DNA of 64,000 nucleotides from RUG369 sp050949645. Lineage in GTDB: Bacteria > Planctomycetota > Planctomycetia > Pirellulales > Thermoguttaceae. The DNA is taken from NCBI GenBank assembly GCA_050949645.1, contig JBMNGC010000001.1, forward strand, positions 2,108,001 to 2,172,000, given 5' to 3'. Shown here in pieces: positions 8,725 to 17,542 of this stretch; position 1 is the stretch's first letter; each line of letters opens with the position of its first letter. The notes beneath the pieces were generated by a model. The model was not told where the DNA came from and made no database searches. It was given only the letters and a program-made list of their open reading frames with translations. A program made the position numbers and the translations under genes.

Positions 8725-10065
8725 ATGATTGACGCGCCCCGCTACGCCGTCCCGCCCTCTCGTCTGATCGCCAACGAGGCGACTCCTCCGGGCTCCAAGA
8801 GTATAACCAACCGCGCGGCGCTCATCGCGGCGCTCGCCGACGGTCCTTCCGAGCTAACGGGCACGCTCGACGCGGAGGACACACGCATCATGCTCGACGC
8901 GCTCAAAGCGCTCGGGTTCGACGTTGCGTTCGACCCGAGTTCTGGCGTCGCGAAGATCGTCGGCCGAGGGGGAATCTTTCCGAACAAAAACGCGGAGATC
9001 TACGTCGCCAATAGCGGCACGTCGGCTCGTTTTCTCACGGCGGCGCTCGCCTTTGCGCGCGAAGGGGAATATCGAATCGACGGGACCCCGCGCATGCGCG
9101 AACGACCGATCGGAGATCTCCTCGACGCGCTCCAATCCCTCGGCGTCGACGTCGTCTCTGACCGCGATAACGGCTGTCCGCCGCTGACGCTACGTGGTCG
9201 CGATATCTCATCGGACCCAAAATTTCCCAACCGCATCGCCATTGCGGCGGACGTCTCCAGCCAGTTTCTCAGCGGACTCCTCATGGCGACGCCTCTGTTG
9301 GAGCGCGACTTGGAAATCGAGGTCGACGGTCCCTTTGCGTCGCAACCCTACGTAGCGATGACGCTGGACGTTATGCGCGCCTTCGGCGTCGACGCCAGGT
9401 CTGACGACGCGTTTCGACTCTTCGACGGGTTTACGAACGGAAAATATAAGGGACGACGTTACGCAATCGAGCCGGACGCGTCGGCGGCGAGCTATTTCTT
9501 CGCGCTACCGGCGCTCCTTGGCGGCGCGATGACGATCAAAGGGCTGTCGCGCAACGCGTTGCAGGGGGACGTCGAATTCGCGGCGATCCTCGAAAGGATG
9601 GGATGCGTCGCCACCTGGCGCGACGACTCCATCACCGTCGAACGTCCGCGACGCGCCGACGGTTCGCTCGCGCCCCTCCATGGGATCGACGTCGATATGA
9701 ACGCATGCAGCGACCTCGTGCAAACGCTGTCGATCGTCGCGCTCTTTGCCGAATCCCCTACGACGATTCGCAACGTCGCTAATATCCGAGTCAAGGAGAC
9801 CGACCGACTCAGCGCGGTGACCCAGGAGCTTCGCAAGCTCGGCGCGAACGTCCATGAAAATCCCGACGGGCTCGTGATCACTCCCGGCTCCGCGCTTCAT
9901 GGCGCCTCGATCGAGACCTACAACGATCACCGCATGGCTATGAGCTTTGCGCTCGCGGGGTTGAAGATCCCCGGAGTCGTCATCGAAAACCCAGGCTGCG
10001 TCGTGAAAACATATCCCAATTATTTTGAGGACCTCGCCAAAGCGACTGCGCCGATCGAGTCGTAG
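8725..10065 (+). CDS. aroA: 3-phosphoshikimate 1-carboxyvinyltransferase (EPSP synthase)
   Basis: 446 residues. It condenses shikimate 3-phosphate with phosphoenolpyruvate in the shikimate pathway. Family signatures are present: PGSKSITNRAALIAALA (residues about 23-39), NSGTSARFLTAALAF and DRLSAVTQELRKLGA, plus the late DHRMAM motif. Two inverse alpha/beta domains at normal length. GAAAAGGAT precedes the ATG. No other aro gene is adjacent. Confidence 0.95.
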   Translation: MIDAPRYAVPPSRLIANEATPPGSKSITNRAALIAALADGPSELTGTLDAEDTRIMLDALKALGFDVAFDPSSGVAKIVGRGGIFPNKNAEIYVANSGTSARFLTAALAFAREGEYRIDGTPRMRERPIGDLLDALQSLGVDVVSDRDNGCPPLTLRGRDISSDPKFPNRIAIAADVSSQFLSGLLMATPLLERDLEIEVDGPFASQPYVAMTLDVMRAFGVDARSDDAFRLFDGFTNGKYKGRRYAIEPDASAASYFFALPALLGGAMTIKGLSRNALQGDVEFAAILERMGCVATWRDDSITVERPRRADGSLAPLHGIDVDMNACSDLVQTLSIVALFAESPTTIRNVANIRVKETDRLSAVTQELRKLGANVHENPDGLVITPGSALHGASIETYNDHRMAMSFALAGLKIPGVVIENPGCVVKTYPNYFEDLAKATAPIES

Positions 10066-10108
10066 AAAATTTCTCGCAAGCGCCGAACCCCTAAGGCCGC
10101 GGTCTTCG

Positions 10109-10149
10109 AAAAAAAAGGATTTCGAGCGAGTCAAGTTCGCTCGAAATCC
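10109..10149 (-). terminator. terminator of the nrnA-macrodomain unit
   Basis: A perfect 13-bp stem (GGATTTCGAGCGA and its complement) with a 7-nt loop. The run of A to its left gives a U tract for minus-strand transcripts. Confidence 0.8.
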
Positions 10150-10184
10150 GTCGCAGTCGGCGCCGATGAAGAAAAACGGCGATA

Positions 10185-10730
10185 CTATTTCGAGTCGTCA
10201 ATCGCGTCAAACGCCTTTTCATACGCTTCGAACGTCTTCTGATCGAAGCAGACCATAACGACGCGTTCGACGCACGTCTCGGGGCGCCCGGTAAAATATT
10301 CGACGAACGTCTTGGCGACGATCGCCGCGGCGCGGTCAAGGGGAAAGCGATAAACTCCGGTAGAGATCGACGGGAACGCGACCGAGCGGCATTTGTTTTC
10401 GTCCGCGAGCCGCAGCGAGTTATAGTACGAATTACGCAGAAGCTCGTCGCACTGCGCCTCTTTGCTTTTCGCCCAGACCGGACCTGGCGTGTGGATTACA
10501 TAGCGCGCCGGAAGATTAAAGCCCGGGGTGATCTTCGCTTCACCAGTCTCGCACCCTCCAAGCTTGCGACAATACTCGAGCAGTTCGGGGCCCGCCGCGC
10601 GGTGAATGGCGCCGTCGACCCCGCCCCCGCCAAGGAGCGAAACGTTGGCCGCGTTGACGATCGCGTCCGTCGTTGACTTCGTGATATCGCCCTGCTCGAC
10701 GTCGAGCTCTGTCTTGCCAATTTTTTTCAT
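10185..10730 (-). CDS. macrodomain protein, YmdB-like O-acetyl-ADP-ribose deacetylase
   Basis: 181 residues, a single macrodomain. VNAANVSLLGGGGVDGAIHR, the following GGCETGEAKITPG segment and the FPSISTGVYRFP loop are the ADP-ribose-binding and catalytic motifs of the MacroD/YmdB class, which hydrolyses O-acetyl-ADP-ribose or mono-ADP-ribosyl esters. It starts 21 nt after nrnA and is probably co-transcribed with it. A GGAGGCGG site precedes the ATG. Physiological substrate unknown. Confidence 0.9.
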   Translation of the reverse strand: MKKIGKTELDVEQGDITKSTTDAIVNAANVSLLGGGGVDGAIHRAAGPELLEYCRKLGGCETGEAKITPGFNLPARYVIHTPGPVWAKSKEAQCDELLRNSYYNSLRLADENKCRSVAFPSISTGVYRFPLDRAAAIVAKTFVEYFTGRPETCVERVVMVCFDQKTFEAYEKAFDAIDDSK

Positions 10731-10751
10731 AACCGCCTCCTGCGCTAGAAG

Positions 10752-11780
10752 TTATAGTCTAGCGTAATATTCTTCCGTCTTTGACTTGAGCGCCGCGATC
10801 GCCTCGTCGAGAGGCAGATGCAACGTCGCGCCAGCGGCTTTCTTATGTCCGCCGCCTGAAAATTCCCGCGCAAGTTGCGAGCAATCGAGCGCGCAACGAC
10901 TCCGAAAGCTCACCTTAACGCTCCCGTCCTTCTGTTCAACCGCAATGATCGAAACCTCGGTTCCCGCGACCGACAGCGGTTCGTTCACCAGGTCCTCGCT
11001 ATCGGCGGAGATGGCGCCCGCTTGCGCGAAATCTTTTTGCGTCAAAACCATGAAGGCGCCGCGCTCTCCCAAGAATCGCTCGCAGTTCGACGCCGCCGCG
11101 CCCAGGAGCTTAAATCGTCCGAAGGAATACTGTTCATTCGTCAGACGGTAAACTTCGTCGACCTTAACGCCGGCGCTCGTCAGCGCGGCCGCGCGTTCGA
11201 ACGTTCCGGAGTTCGTCGACGCAAAGCGGAACATGCCCGTGTCCGTCGCAATCGCGACGTAAAGGGGGAACGCAATATCGTACGATAATTCTACTCCCAG
11301 CGCCTGAATCGCCTCGAAGACGAGGCTGCCCGTCGAATCCGCTTTCGAGTCGACGCAACGAACGTCGCCGTAATCCCCAGCGCCTTCATGATGGTCGATC
11401 ACGGCGATTGAATTGGGAAAATTCTTGACAATCGCCGCCGCGTCGGGACCAAGTTGCATGAAAACGGCAAGATCAACCGAAATAAACGCGTCGGCGGTCT
11501 CGACGAAGCGTCTCTCGTCGGCGGTAAAATTCGCTATCTGGCGAATCTCGTTGTTGGGATCGAGAAAATGCAACGCGGGTGGAACTTCGAAACTATTGAT
11601 CGCCAGAACGTTTTTGCCGAGCTTCTCGAGCGCGCGCTTCAACGCAAGACAACTGCCGATCGTATCGCCGTCGGGCCTGACATGTCCGCAAACGACGACG
11701 TTCTTCGCCGACGTCGCAAGCTCCACAAATGGCGCCCAATCGACGTCGCTCCACTGTTTCCGCGCTTTCACATCGCCCAT
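10752..11780 (-). CDS. nrnA: DHH/DHHA1 phosphoesterase (NrnA-type oligoribonuclease/pAp phosphatase)
   Basis: 342 residues. The DHH domain carries GHVRPDGDTIGS, a central DHH motif (AVIDHHEGAG) and a third metal-binding stretch (IATDTGMFRF). The DHHA1 domain ends in the substrate-binding GGGHKKAAGA. NrnA degrades short RNA oligonucleotides and dephosphorylates 3'-phosphoadenosine 5'-phosphate; the second role would suit a genome using sulfate activation (sat nearby), which is inference. The ATG at 11780 follows a strong GGAGGGG site; upstream in-frame codons lie across the promoter and are rejected. Confidence 0.9.
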   Translation of the reverse strand: MGDVKARKQWSDVDWAPFVELATSAKNVVVCGHVRPDGDTIGSCLALKRALEKLGKNVLAINSFEVPPALHFLDPNNEIRQIANFTADERRFVETADAFISVDLAVFMQLGPDAAAIVKNFPNSIAVIDHHEGAGDYGDVRCVDSKADSTGSLVFEAIQALGVELSYDIAFPLYVAIATDTGMFRFASTNSGTFERAAALTSAGVKVDEVYRLTNEQYSFGRFKLLGAAASNCERFLGERGAFMVLTQKDFAQAGAISADSEDLVNEPLSVAGTEVSIIAVEQKDGSVKVSFRSRCALDCSQLAREFSGGGHKKAAGATLHLPLDEAIAALKSKTEEYYARL

Positions 11781-11840
11781 AACGTTCCCCTCCCTCACAA
11801 GAACGACCATACGTTGAATCAATCGTAAAAATGCGGGACC

Positions 11841-11869
11841 ATTATAACAGGCGCGCGAAATATGGTCAA
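11841..11869 (-). promoter_or_regulatory. sigma70-type promoter of nrnA
   Basis: Minus strand: TTGACC, 17-nt spacer, TATAAT. Predicted start near 11834, 54 nt before the nrnA ATG. Confidence 0.75.
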
Positions 11870-11904
11870 CGTGCGGCGGAAGGGGCGAAGCGCGGCATAA
11901 CGCA

Positions 11905-11948
11905 TAAAAAGACGACCGCGCCCGACGCAGACGCGCGGACGCGGTCTT
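11905..11948 (-). terminator. terminator after GH127 copy A
   Basis: On the minus strand GACCGCG pairs with CGCGGTC across a GC-rich loop and is followed by GTCTTTTTA. Confidence 0.6.
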
Positions 11949-11975
11949 GATGATCGCCTGCAACGGCGGAGTCGG

Positions 11976-14441
11976 TCATTCGACGACCCAGCGCAGGATA
12001 CCGCCGGAAAGACCTTCCTGAAGTTGTACTTCAATCCTGATTTTCTTCGTCGTAATCTCGTCGAAGTTCACGACAATGTCCCTGTCCATATCGACGCTGT
12101 ACTCGTCGGCAGTTGCGACGTCGACCCATTGGTCGGTCTCTTCGTCGAACCATGTGAGTTTCCACGACTGAGGAACGGCGCATCCGCCGTTGATCGAACG
12201 GTCGTCGAACCAGTAAACGGTCGATTTCGAGAGCTTCTTCGCCTCCGGAAATTCATACTCAAACCATTCGGCGGTACCTTTATGATCCCACCACGTGGCG
12301 CGGGGAACCTGAGTGTCCGCAGAACTTGCGGGCGTCGCCGACTGTTCGATCGCGTCGAGCGTCGAATACTGATCGCCCTCAAAGGAACCGCTAAAATCGG
12401 CGAAGTTTTCATCGAATTCCGGAGCAGAGTCGTTCAAATCTTGCTCGTGGAGTTGTTGATACAGGACCGGTTCGTTCTCGCTATCAGTCCACCTGCTTCC
12501 TGTAAGAGGACAGTCGGCGGTCGAACCAAGACCCGCCTGGCGAACCCAGACGCTCATGCGACCCGCGGCGCGGTTGTCCCAAACGCAGTAAGGAACGGCG
12601 GTCAGCGTGCGGCCCCAATAATCCTTGCAGAGAATAACGGGAACAGAGCGCGAGGCGGCGTTCCTTGTCTCTTCGTTCGTCGACTCGTCCTGAATGAAGT
12701 TTTCACGCATCTCGACTTTGAATTCCGGGTCCTTTGCAAGAACAATACGATCAACGCGGACGTCAGGATTGTCGATCTGCTCGAAACAGTAGACAAGAGG
12801 ACCACGCTGGAGCGCGACGCGACCTTCGTTCGCCTCAACGTTCGGATTCGCGATCATGCGAACAACGTCGAACGTATAGAAACCTGAGATTTCTCTCCTA
12901 ACCTCGGTGATCTTTTTCGTTGAGTAAAGGTCCGCGGCACGCCCGCCAGTACGGAGCCATTCTGGAAACCGGTGTTTAAGAAAGAACGGGGTGGGCGCCG
13001 CGTCTTTGTCCTTCATACGAATAGTCGTAGTGAATTTGTACTGTCCATCGTAGGGATAATCAGTCTCCTGCTCAATGTCGACATACTTATCGGCAAGTTC
13101 AATCGTCGCTTTGCTCCGGCCGTACATATTGACGACGATCGTATCTTCGCCTGCGTTGCCAGATTCCCCTACCGCGTAGAAGTAGCCAGGCATTGACGGC
13201 AACGCACGAGTCACGTTCGAAGGACAGCACGCGCAACCGAAGAAGGGTTCGCGATGATGATTCCCACGCGATTCGAGAGGGTTGACGTAAAAGTATTTGT
13301 CGCCGTTAAGGCTGTAGCCGGCCATAAAGCCGTTGTACGCGGCGCGTTCCATATAGTCGGCATAAGCCGCTTCGCCGGTCGCAAGGTTCATACGGTGAGT
13401 CCAGAAAACCATTCCGATCGCGGCGCACGTTTCGCAGTAGGCTTCTCTGTTGGGGAGTTTGAAGTTCTCTTCAAAGCCTTCGTTCGAACGCGACGAGCCA
13501 ATTCCGCCCGTGATGTACATCTTATTGCGCGTCAGATTCGTAAAGATACGACGCATCGCGTTCATGAGCTCTTCGTCCTGGTAATAACCGGCGACGTCGG
13601 TCGCGCCGCAATAAAGGTACATCGCGCGAACCGCATGGCCGACGATTTCAGTCTGCTCACGAACAGGCATATGATCCTGGCAATATTCGCCATAGAGACC
13701 CTTTTCGCGTCCCTCCGCGACTCCGCGGACGTCGATGAAGAATTTCGCTTCGTCGAGATATTTGCGATCGCCGGTAAGCTGGTACATCTTCACGAGCGCA
13801 AGCTCGATCTCTTCATGACCCGGGACGTTCTTGAGTTGGCCCTCGTTGGGTCCGTAACGCTCGCAGATGAGATCGAGGAGCTTGCGGTTGACCTTAACAA
13901 ACCGATCGTCGCCCGTCGCAAGCTGATACGCGACGGCGGCCTCGGTCATATGCCCGGCGCAGTAGAGCTCGTGCATGACGGCAAGGTCGGTCCACCGTTC
14001 GTCCTGATGACCGATGGTATAGTACGTCATCAGATAACCGTCAGGCTGCTGCGCTTTTGCGATGTAGTCGATCCATTCGTCGGCCTTCTTCTGGAGCTCT
14101 GGATCAGGGTGCGCGGCAAGGGAATACGCAAAGCCCTCAATGATCTTATAGACGTCGGAGTCGTCGAAGAAAATTCCAGAGAAATCGCCCGTTTCAAGAC
14201 CGCCCGCGATCTTGAAATTCTTAATGCGGTTTGTTAACTCCTCGCACCATTTGATATTGTGCGGGATAGAGACCACGCGGTTCGCCTCGATGCGCGGCGC
14301 CCAGAAATTATCTTGCAGCTCGACGTCGGTAAAGGGAACCTCGCGGAACGCACGCTTCGGAACGTCCTGAGCGAACGCGCCGAGCGTCAATGACGAAACA
14401 ATCGCCGCAGCGATGAACGTCAGGGACAAATGAAATTTCAT
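11976..14441 (-). CDS. glycoside hydrolase family 127-like protein, copy A
   Basis: 821 residues with a Sec signal peptide (residues 1-24, cleaved after AFA). It matches the GH127 (former DUF1680) beta-L-arabinofuranosidase family: an alpha/alpha barrel, then beta-sandwich domains. The zinc-thiolate site pattern known from HypBA1 is visible: Glu337 and Cys339 in YCETCAAIG, Cys405 and Cys406 in CACCPSN, with GFEENF supplying a likely acid/base Glu. The C-terminal domain ends in a sugar-binding-like sandwich. Likely releases L-arabinofuranose from plant glycans outside the cytoplasm. AGGACG precedes the ATG; upstream in-frame codons lack a ribosome-binding site. It is a close paralogue of the gene at 17543-20020 but differs sharply at about residues 510-540, where the usual RIPGW-type motif is altered (HRFPEW). 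Confidence 0.85.
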   Translation of the reverse strand: MKFHLSLTFIAAAIVSSLTLGAFAQDVPKRAFREVPFTDVELQDNFWAPRIEANRVVSIPHNIKWCEELTNRIKNFKIAGGLETGDFSGIFFDDSDVYKIIEGFAYSLAAHPDPELQKKADEWIDYIAKAQQPDGYLMTYYTIGHQDERWTDLAVMHELYCAGHMTEAAVAYQLATGDDRFVKVNRKLLDLICERYGPNEGQLKNVPGHEEIELALVKMYQLTGDRKYLDEAKFFIDVRGVAEGREKGLYGEYCQDHMPVREQTEIVGHAVRAMYLYCGATDVAGYYQDEELMNAMRRIFTNLTRNKMYITGGIGSSRSNEGFEENFKLPNREAYCETCAAIGMVFWTHRMNLATGEAAYADYMERAAYNGFMAGYSLNGDKYFYVNPLESRGNHHREPFFGCACCPSNVTRALPSMPGYFYAVGESGNAGEDTIVVNMYGRSKATIELADKYVDIEQETDYPYDGQYKFTTTIRMKDKDAAPTPFFLKHRFPEWLRTGGRAADLYSTKKITEVRREISGFYTFDVVRMIANPNVEANEGRVALQRGPLVYCFEQIDNPDVRVDRIVLAKDPEFKVEMRENFIQDESTNEETRNAASRSVPVILCKDYWGRTLTAVPYCVWDNRAAGRMSVWVRQAGLGSTADCPLTGSRWTDSENEPVLYQQLHEQDLNDSAPEFDENFADFSGSFEGDQYSTLDAIEQSATPASSADTQVPRATWWDHKGTAEWFEYEFPEAKKLSKSTVYWFDDRSINGGCAVPQSWKLTWFDEETDQWVDVATADEYSVDMDRDIVVNFDEITTKKIRIEVQLQEGLSGGILRWVVE

Positions 14442-14570
14442 AGTCGTCCTTTCTATAGTTAAAGTTATGCGACGTACTTCAACGTCGGCGACCATGGAAC
14501 GCATGGCCTCGTAATGGTCTAAAATGCGTAGTATGCGTGCGTCGTTTCACAAGCGCGATAGCGCTCGTCG

Positions 14571-15980
14571 TCAGGATAGCGACGTTCGTTGTTCTTCCAA
14601 ACGTCTCGTCCCAGTCGACTCGAATGGTCCGAAGACCAAGCTGACCCTCATGCTTTCGTCGTCCGCCGTGAGGAAATAAACCTTATATCGAGCGCCCCCG
14701 TCGACTACCTTGACGACAACGTGACCGCCCATCTCGCACATATATTGACGCCAGGGTTTACCCTGGAACATTTCTGCGTTTTCTGGGTGAGGATCAGTTG
14801 GGCAAAGAAGTCTTGGGCCCGAATAGAGCTGCTGGTCGCACATGATCTTCGAGGTCTTGTCGTTCACGTGACCTCGCCACCAGCAACAGGTGACATAAAC
14901 CCGGCTTTGCACGGCTTTTACGAACGACGCGCGCATCGCGTCCGACGACGCGTGGTGATTGGTCTTGCATACGTCGACTGGTCCGACGACGCGCCCGACC
15001 TGCCCCTCGTAATCGACGTCTTTTCCGTCGTCGTCATAGAGCGTCCCCGCGACGTCGCCGCCCGTATAGAAGCGGAACCCGCCGTATTGCATCACGATCG
15101 CAATCGACCTTGTGTTTTCGTTCTGATTCTTCGTCTTATTCTCTGGATAGCGTTCGAAATAATCGACGTTTTCCGCCCCTTCGCCACCCCAGCATACGCC
15201 GTTAGCGCAGATGTTGCGGACGCAAAAATCGTATTTTTCCGGCGCGTTGACGAGTTTGATCTGGTCAAGCGCGCCGACCTCGAACTTCTCGCGCTTCATA
15301 CCGTGTTGAGATTCCGCGTAATCCCAGAATTTAACGAGGTTCTTGCGCTCTCCCGGCGCCCATTTCGTCGGCCGCGAATAATCAGGATAGCCGCGGTCAA
15401 ACGCGGTCCCGAAATCGTAATATTCGCCAACCTCCGCAATCCCGCTGATCTGGTAATCCTTGTCTCCTTCGAGCCCCTTTTTGCCCGCCCCTTCGTTCGC
15501 CTGCCCGATATGGTCGCCATGGAAGTGAGAAGCCATAACGTAGTCGATCTTCTTGAGATCCGGACGCAGGCGCTCGATATACCGCGCAACCCATTCGCCG
15601 CAATGGCGAGATTCGTCTGGCTTTGCCGCGCACGCCGCAGAGTCGGTTCCATACGGGTTCCACGACGTTTTGCTGAAATTCTTCGAGCTCCGCTCCCCCG
15701 TGTCAAGCAGCATCGTCGTACCGTCCGGGTAGATGTGGAAACAGTTCTCGGTTCGTCCAGTGTGGATGAAATGAAGGTCAAGCTCGCCTTCCTTCCACCC
15801 GACGTACGGCTTGCCGATCTCATGGTCCGGATCGACGATCGCGTTAGGATCATTCGAGTCAGGGTCGGCGGGACTTGTCTTCGTATCTCCATAACTAGCG
15901 GAATCAACGAGTGTTATCGCGCCAATCGCCGCGACGCCGCGCGCGCTCTTTTCTAAAAATTCACGTCTGTTGACCGACAT
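14571..15980 (-). CDS. Tat-exported metallo-beta-lactamase-fold hydrolase, copy A
   Basis: 469 residues. The N terminus (NRREFLEKSARGVAAIGAIT) is a twin-arginine signal with its hydrophobic stretch, so the folded protein is exported. The metallo-beta-lactamase fold is shown by MLLDTGE, then ASHFHGDHIGQ (HxHxDH, around residue 150), then GGDVAGT and TNHH for the remaining metal ligands. The layout resembles the ComEC/Rec2-like hydrolase branch. Substrate unknown; placement between GH127 genes suggests action on a carbohydrate-linked ester or phosphodiester (inference). An Asp/Pro/Asn-rich linker follows the signal. Paralogue of 16098-17474. AGGAAAG lies before the ATG. Confidence 0.8.
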   Translation of the reverse strand: MSVNRREFLEKSARGVAAIGAITLVDSASYGDTKTSPADPDSNDPNAIVDPDHEIGKPYVGWKEGELDLHFIHTGRTENCFHIYPDGTTMLLDTGERSSKNFSKTSWNPYGTDSAACAAKPDESRHCGEWVARYIERLRPDLKKIDYVMASHFHGDHIGQANEGAGKKGLEGDKDYQISGIAEVGEYYDFGTAFDRGYPDYSRPTKWAPGERKNLVKFWDYAESQHGMKREKFEVGALDQIKLVNAPEKYDFCVRNICANGVCWGGEGAENVDYFERYPENKTKNQNENTRSIAIVMQYGGFRFYTGGDVAGTLYDDDGKDVDYEGQVGRVVGPVDVCKTNHHASSDAMRASFVKAVQSRVYVTCCWWRGHVNDKTSKIMCDQQLYSGPRLLCPTDPHPENAEMFQGKPWRQYMCEMGGHVVVKVVDGGARYKVYFLTADDESMRVSLVFGPFESTGTRRLEEQRTSLS

Positions 15981-16034
15981 GTCGCTTTCCTATCGACGGA
16001 GGTTTATCTTGTAGAAACGTAGAAACAATTCGAA

Positions 16035-16083
16035 CGAGAAGCGCGCGAAATCGTCGTTGAGGCGACCTCGCGCGTTCTCGATT
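16035..16083 (-). terminator. hairpin between the two MBL genes
   Basis: GAGAAGCGCGCGA and TCGCGCGTTCTC form a near-perfect stem with one bulge, but there is no strong T run. It could attenuate read-through or stabilise a processed 3' end. Confidence 0.35.
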
Positions 16084-16097
16084 TAAGAGTCTGAACG

Positions 16098-17474
16098 TCA
16101 CGCGCCGGCGCGTTTTGTCCCGGTCGCGTCGAAGGGACCGAAGACAAGCTCGACGTTCATGCTTTCGTCCGTGGCGGTCAGGTAATAGACCTTATACTTC
16201 GCGCCGCCGTCGTAGACTTTGACCACGACGTGACCGCCGCGTTCCACGAGGCGGTTGCGCCACGATTTGCCTTGCATCATCTCGGCGTTGCCGGGGTGCA
16301 CCGCGGTCGGACACATGATTCTAGGACCGGGATATCCGGTCGCAGAATCGTCGCACATATTCGACGCCGTGTTGTCCTGGAGATGCCATCTGTCCCAGAC
16401 GCAAACGACGAAAACGCGCGGCGAGACCGCGTTGACAAACCCTGACGTCATCGAGTCCTTGTAGGAATGATGATTCGCCTTGCAGACGTCGACCGGACCA
16501 GCCGCGCGTCCTACCAAAGCGTCGTAACCAAGGTCTTGACCGTCGTTATCGCGAATCGTTCCCGCGAGGTCGCCGCCGGTCCAGAAGCGGAACCCACCAT
16601 ATTGCAGGACGCACCCGATCGAACGCGAGTTCTCGTCTTTGTTCGTATCCTTATTTTTCGGATATTTCTCAAAGAAATCGATATTGCCCTTCTCTTCGCC
16701 GTCCCAAAGGACGCCGTTAGCGCAGACGTTGCGGATATGGAAATCGTACTTTTCCGGCGCGTTGACGAGCTTGATCTGGTCGAGCGCGCCAACCTCGAAT
16801 TTTTCGCGCTTGAGTCCGAGGTTCGATTCCGCATAATCCCAGAATTTAACGAGATTCTCACGTTCCGAGGGCGCCCATGTCGTCGGTCGAGAATAATCAG
16901 GATACCCGCGATCGAACGCCGTTCCAAAACGATAGAACTCGCCGACATGCGAAATACCGCTGATCTGGTAATCCTTATCCCCTTCGAGACCTTTCATCCC
17001 TACGCCGCAACGATGGTCGCCGACGTGATCAGAATGGAAGTGCGACGCCATGACATAGTCGATCTGCTCCAAATCTGGCTTAACGCGCGAGATATAGCGC
17101 GCGATCCATTCGCCCGGACGTTTCGACTCGTTCGGAAGAATCGCGACCCCGTCCTTATAATTCGCCGCGTCCCGGTCGCCGGCGTCAAGGAGCATGGTCG
17201 TGCCGTCCGGGAAGATGTAAAACGCATTTTCACCGACGCCGGTGTGGATGAAGTTCAGGTCGAGCTCCCCTTCCTTCCATCCGACGTACGGCTTGCCGAT
17301 CTCATGGTCGGGGTCCACGATCGCGTTAGGATCGTTCGGATCGTTCGGGTCAGGTGCAACGGGCGACGCTGCCGCCGACGATTCAAAGGACGGAGCGCCC
17401 GTCAAGCCTTTAAGACCTAAAACCAGACCGACGCTCGAAGCGGCGCCGAGGAATTCACGACGATTGGTCCTCAT
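16098..17474 (-). CDS. Tat-exported metallo-beta-lactamase-fold hydrolase, copy B
   Basis: 458 residues, paralogue of the next gene downstream. Twin-arginine signal NRREFLGAASSVGLVLGL, then a linker with tandem DPN repeats, then the MBL fold: MLLDAGDRDA, ASHFHSDHVGDH (around residue 143), GGDLAGT and ANHHSYKD. Metal ligands are conserved as in copy A. Substrate not known. GGAG precedes the ATG. It starts 68 nt after GH127 copy B with no terminator between, so GH127-B, MBL-B and perhaps MBL-A form one transcript. Confidence 0.8.
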   Translation of the reverse strand: MRTNRREFLGAASSVGLVLGLKGLTGAPSFESSAAASPVAPDPNDPNDPNAIVDPDHEIGKPYVGWKEGELDLNFIHTGVGENAFYIFPDGTTMLLDAGDRDAANYKDGVAILPNESKRPGEWIARYISRVKPDLEQIDYVMASHFHSDHVGDHRCGVGMKGLEGDKDYQISGISHVGEFYRFGTAFDRGYPDYSRPTTWAPSERENLVKFWDYAESNLGLKREKFEVGALDQIKLVNAPEKYDFHIRNVCANGVLWDGEEKGNIDFFEKYPKNKDTNKDENSRSIGCVLQYGGFRFWTGGDLAGTIRDNDGQDLGYDALVGRAAGPVDVCKANHHSYKDSMTSGFVNAVSPRVFVVCVWDRWHLQDNTASNMCDDSATGYPGPRIMCPTAVHPGNAEMMQGKSWRNRLVERGGHVVVKVYDGGAKYKVYYLTATDESMNVELVFGPFDATGTKRAGA

Positions 17475-17542
17475 TGTAATCTCCTTTAATCCGTTAACCT
17501 AAAAGTCATGGTCTTAGTTACCGCCTGCGACGGCGGAGTTGG

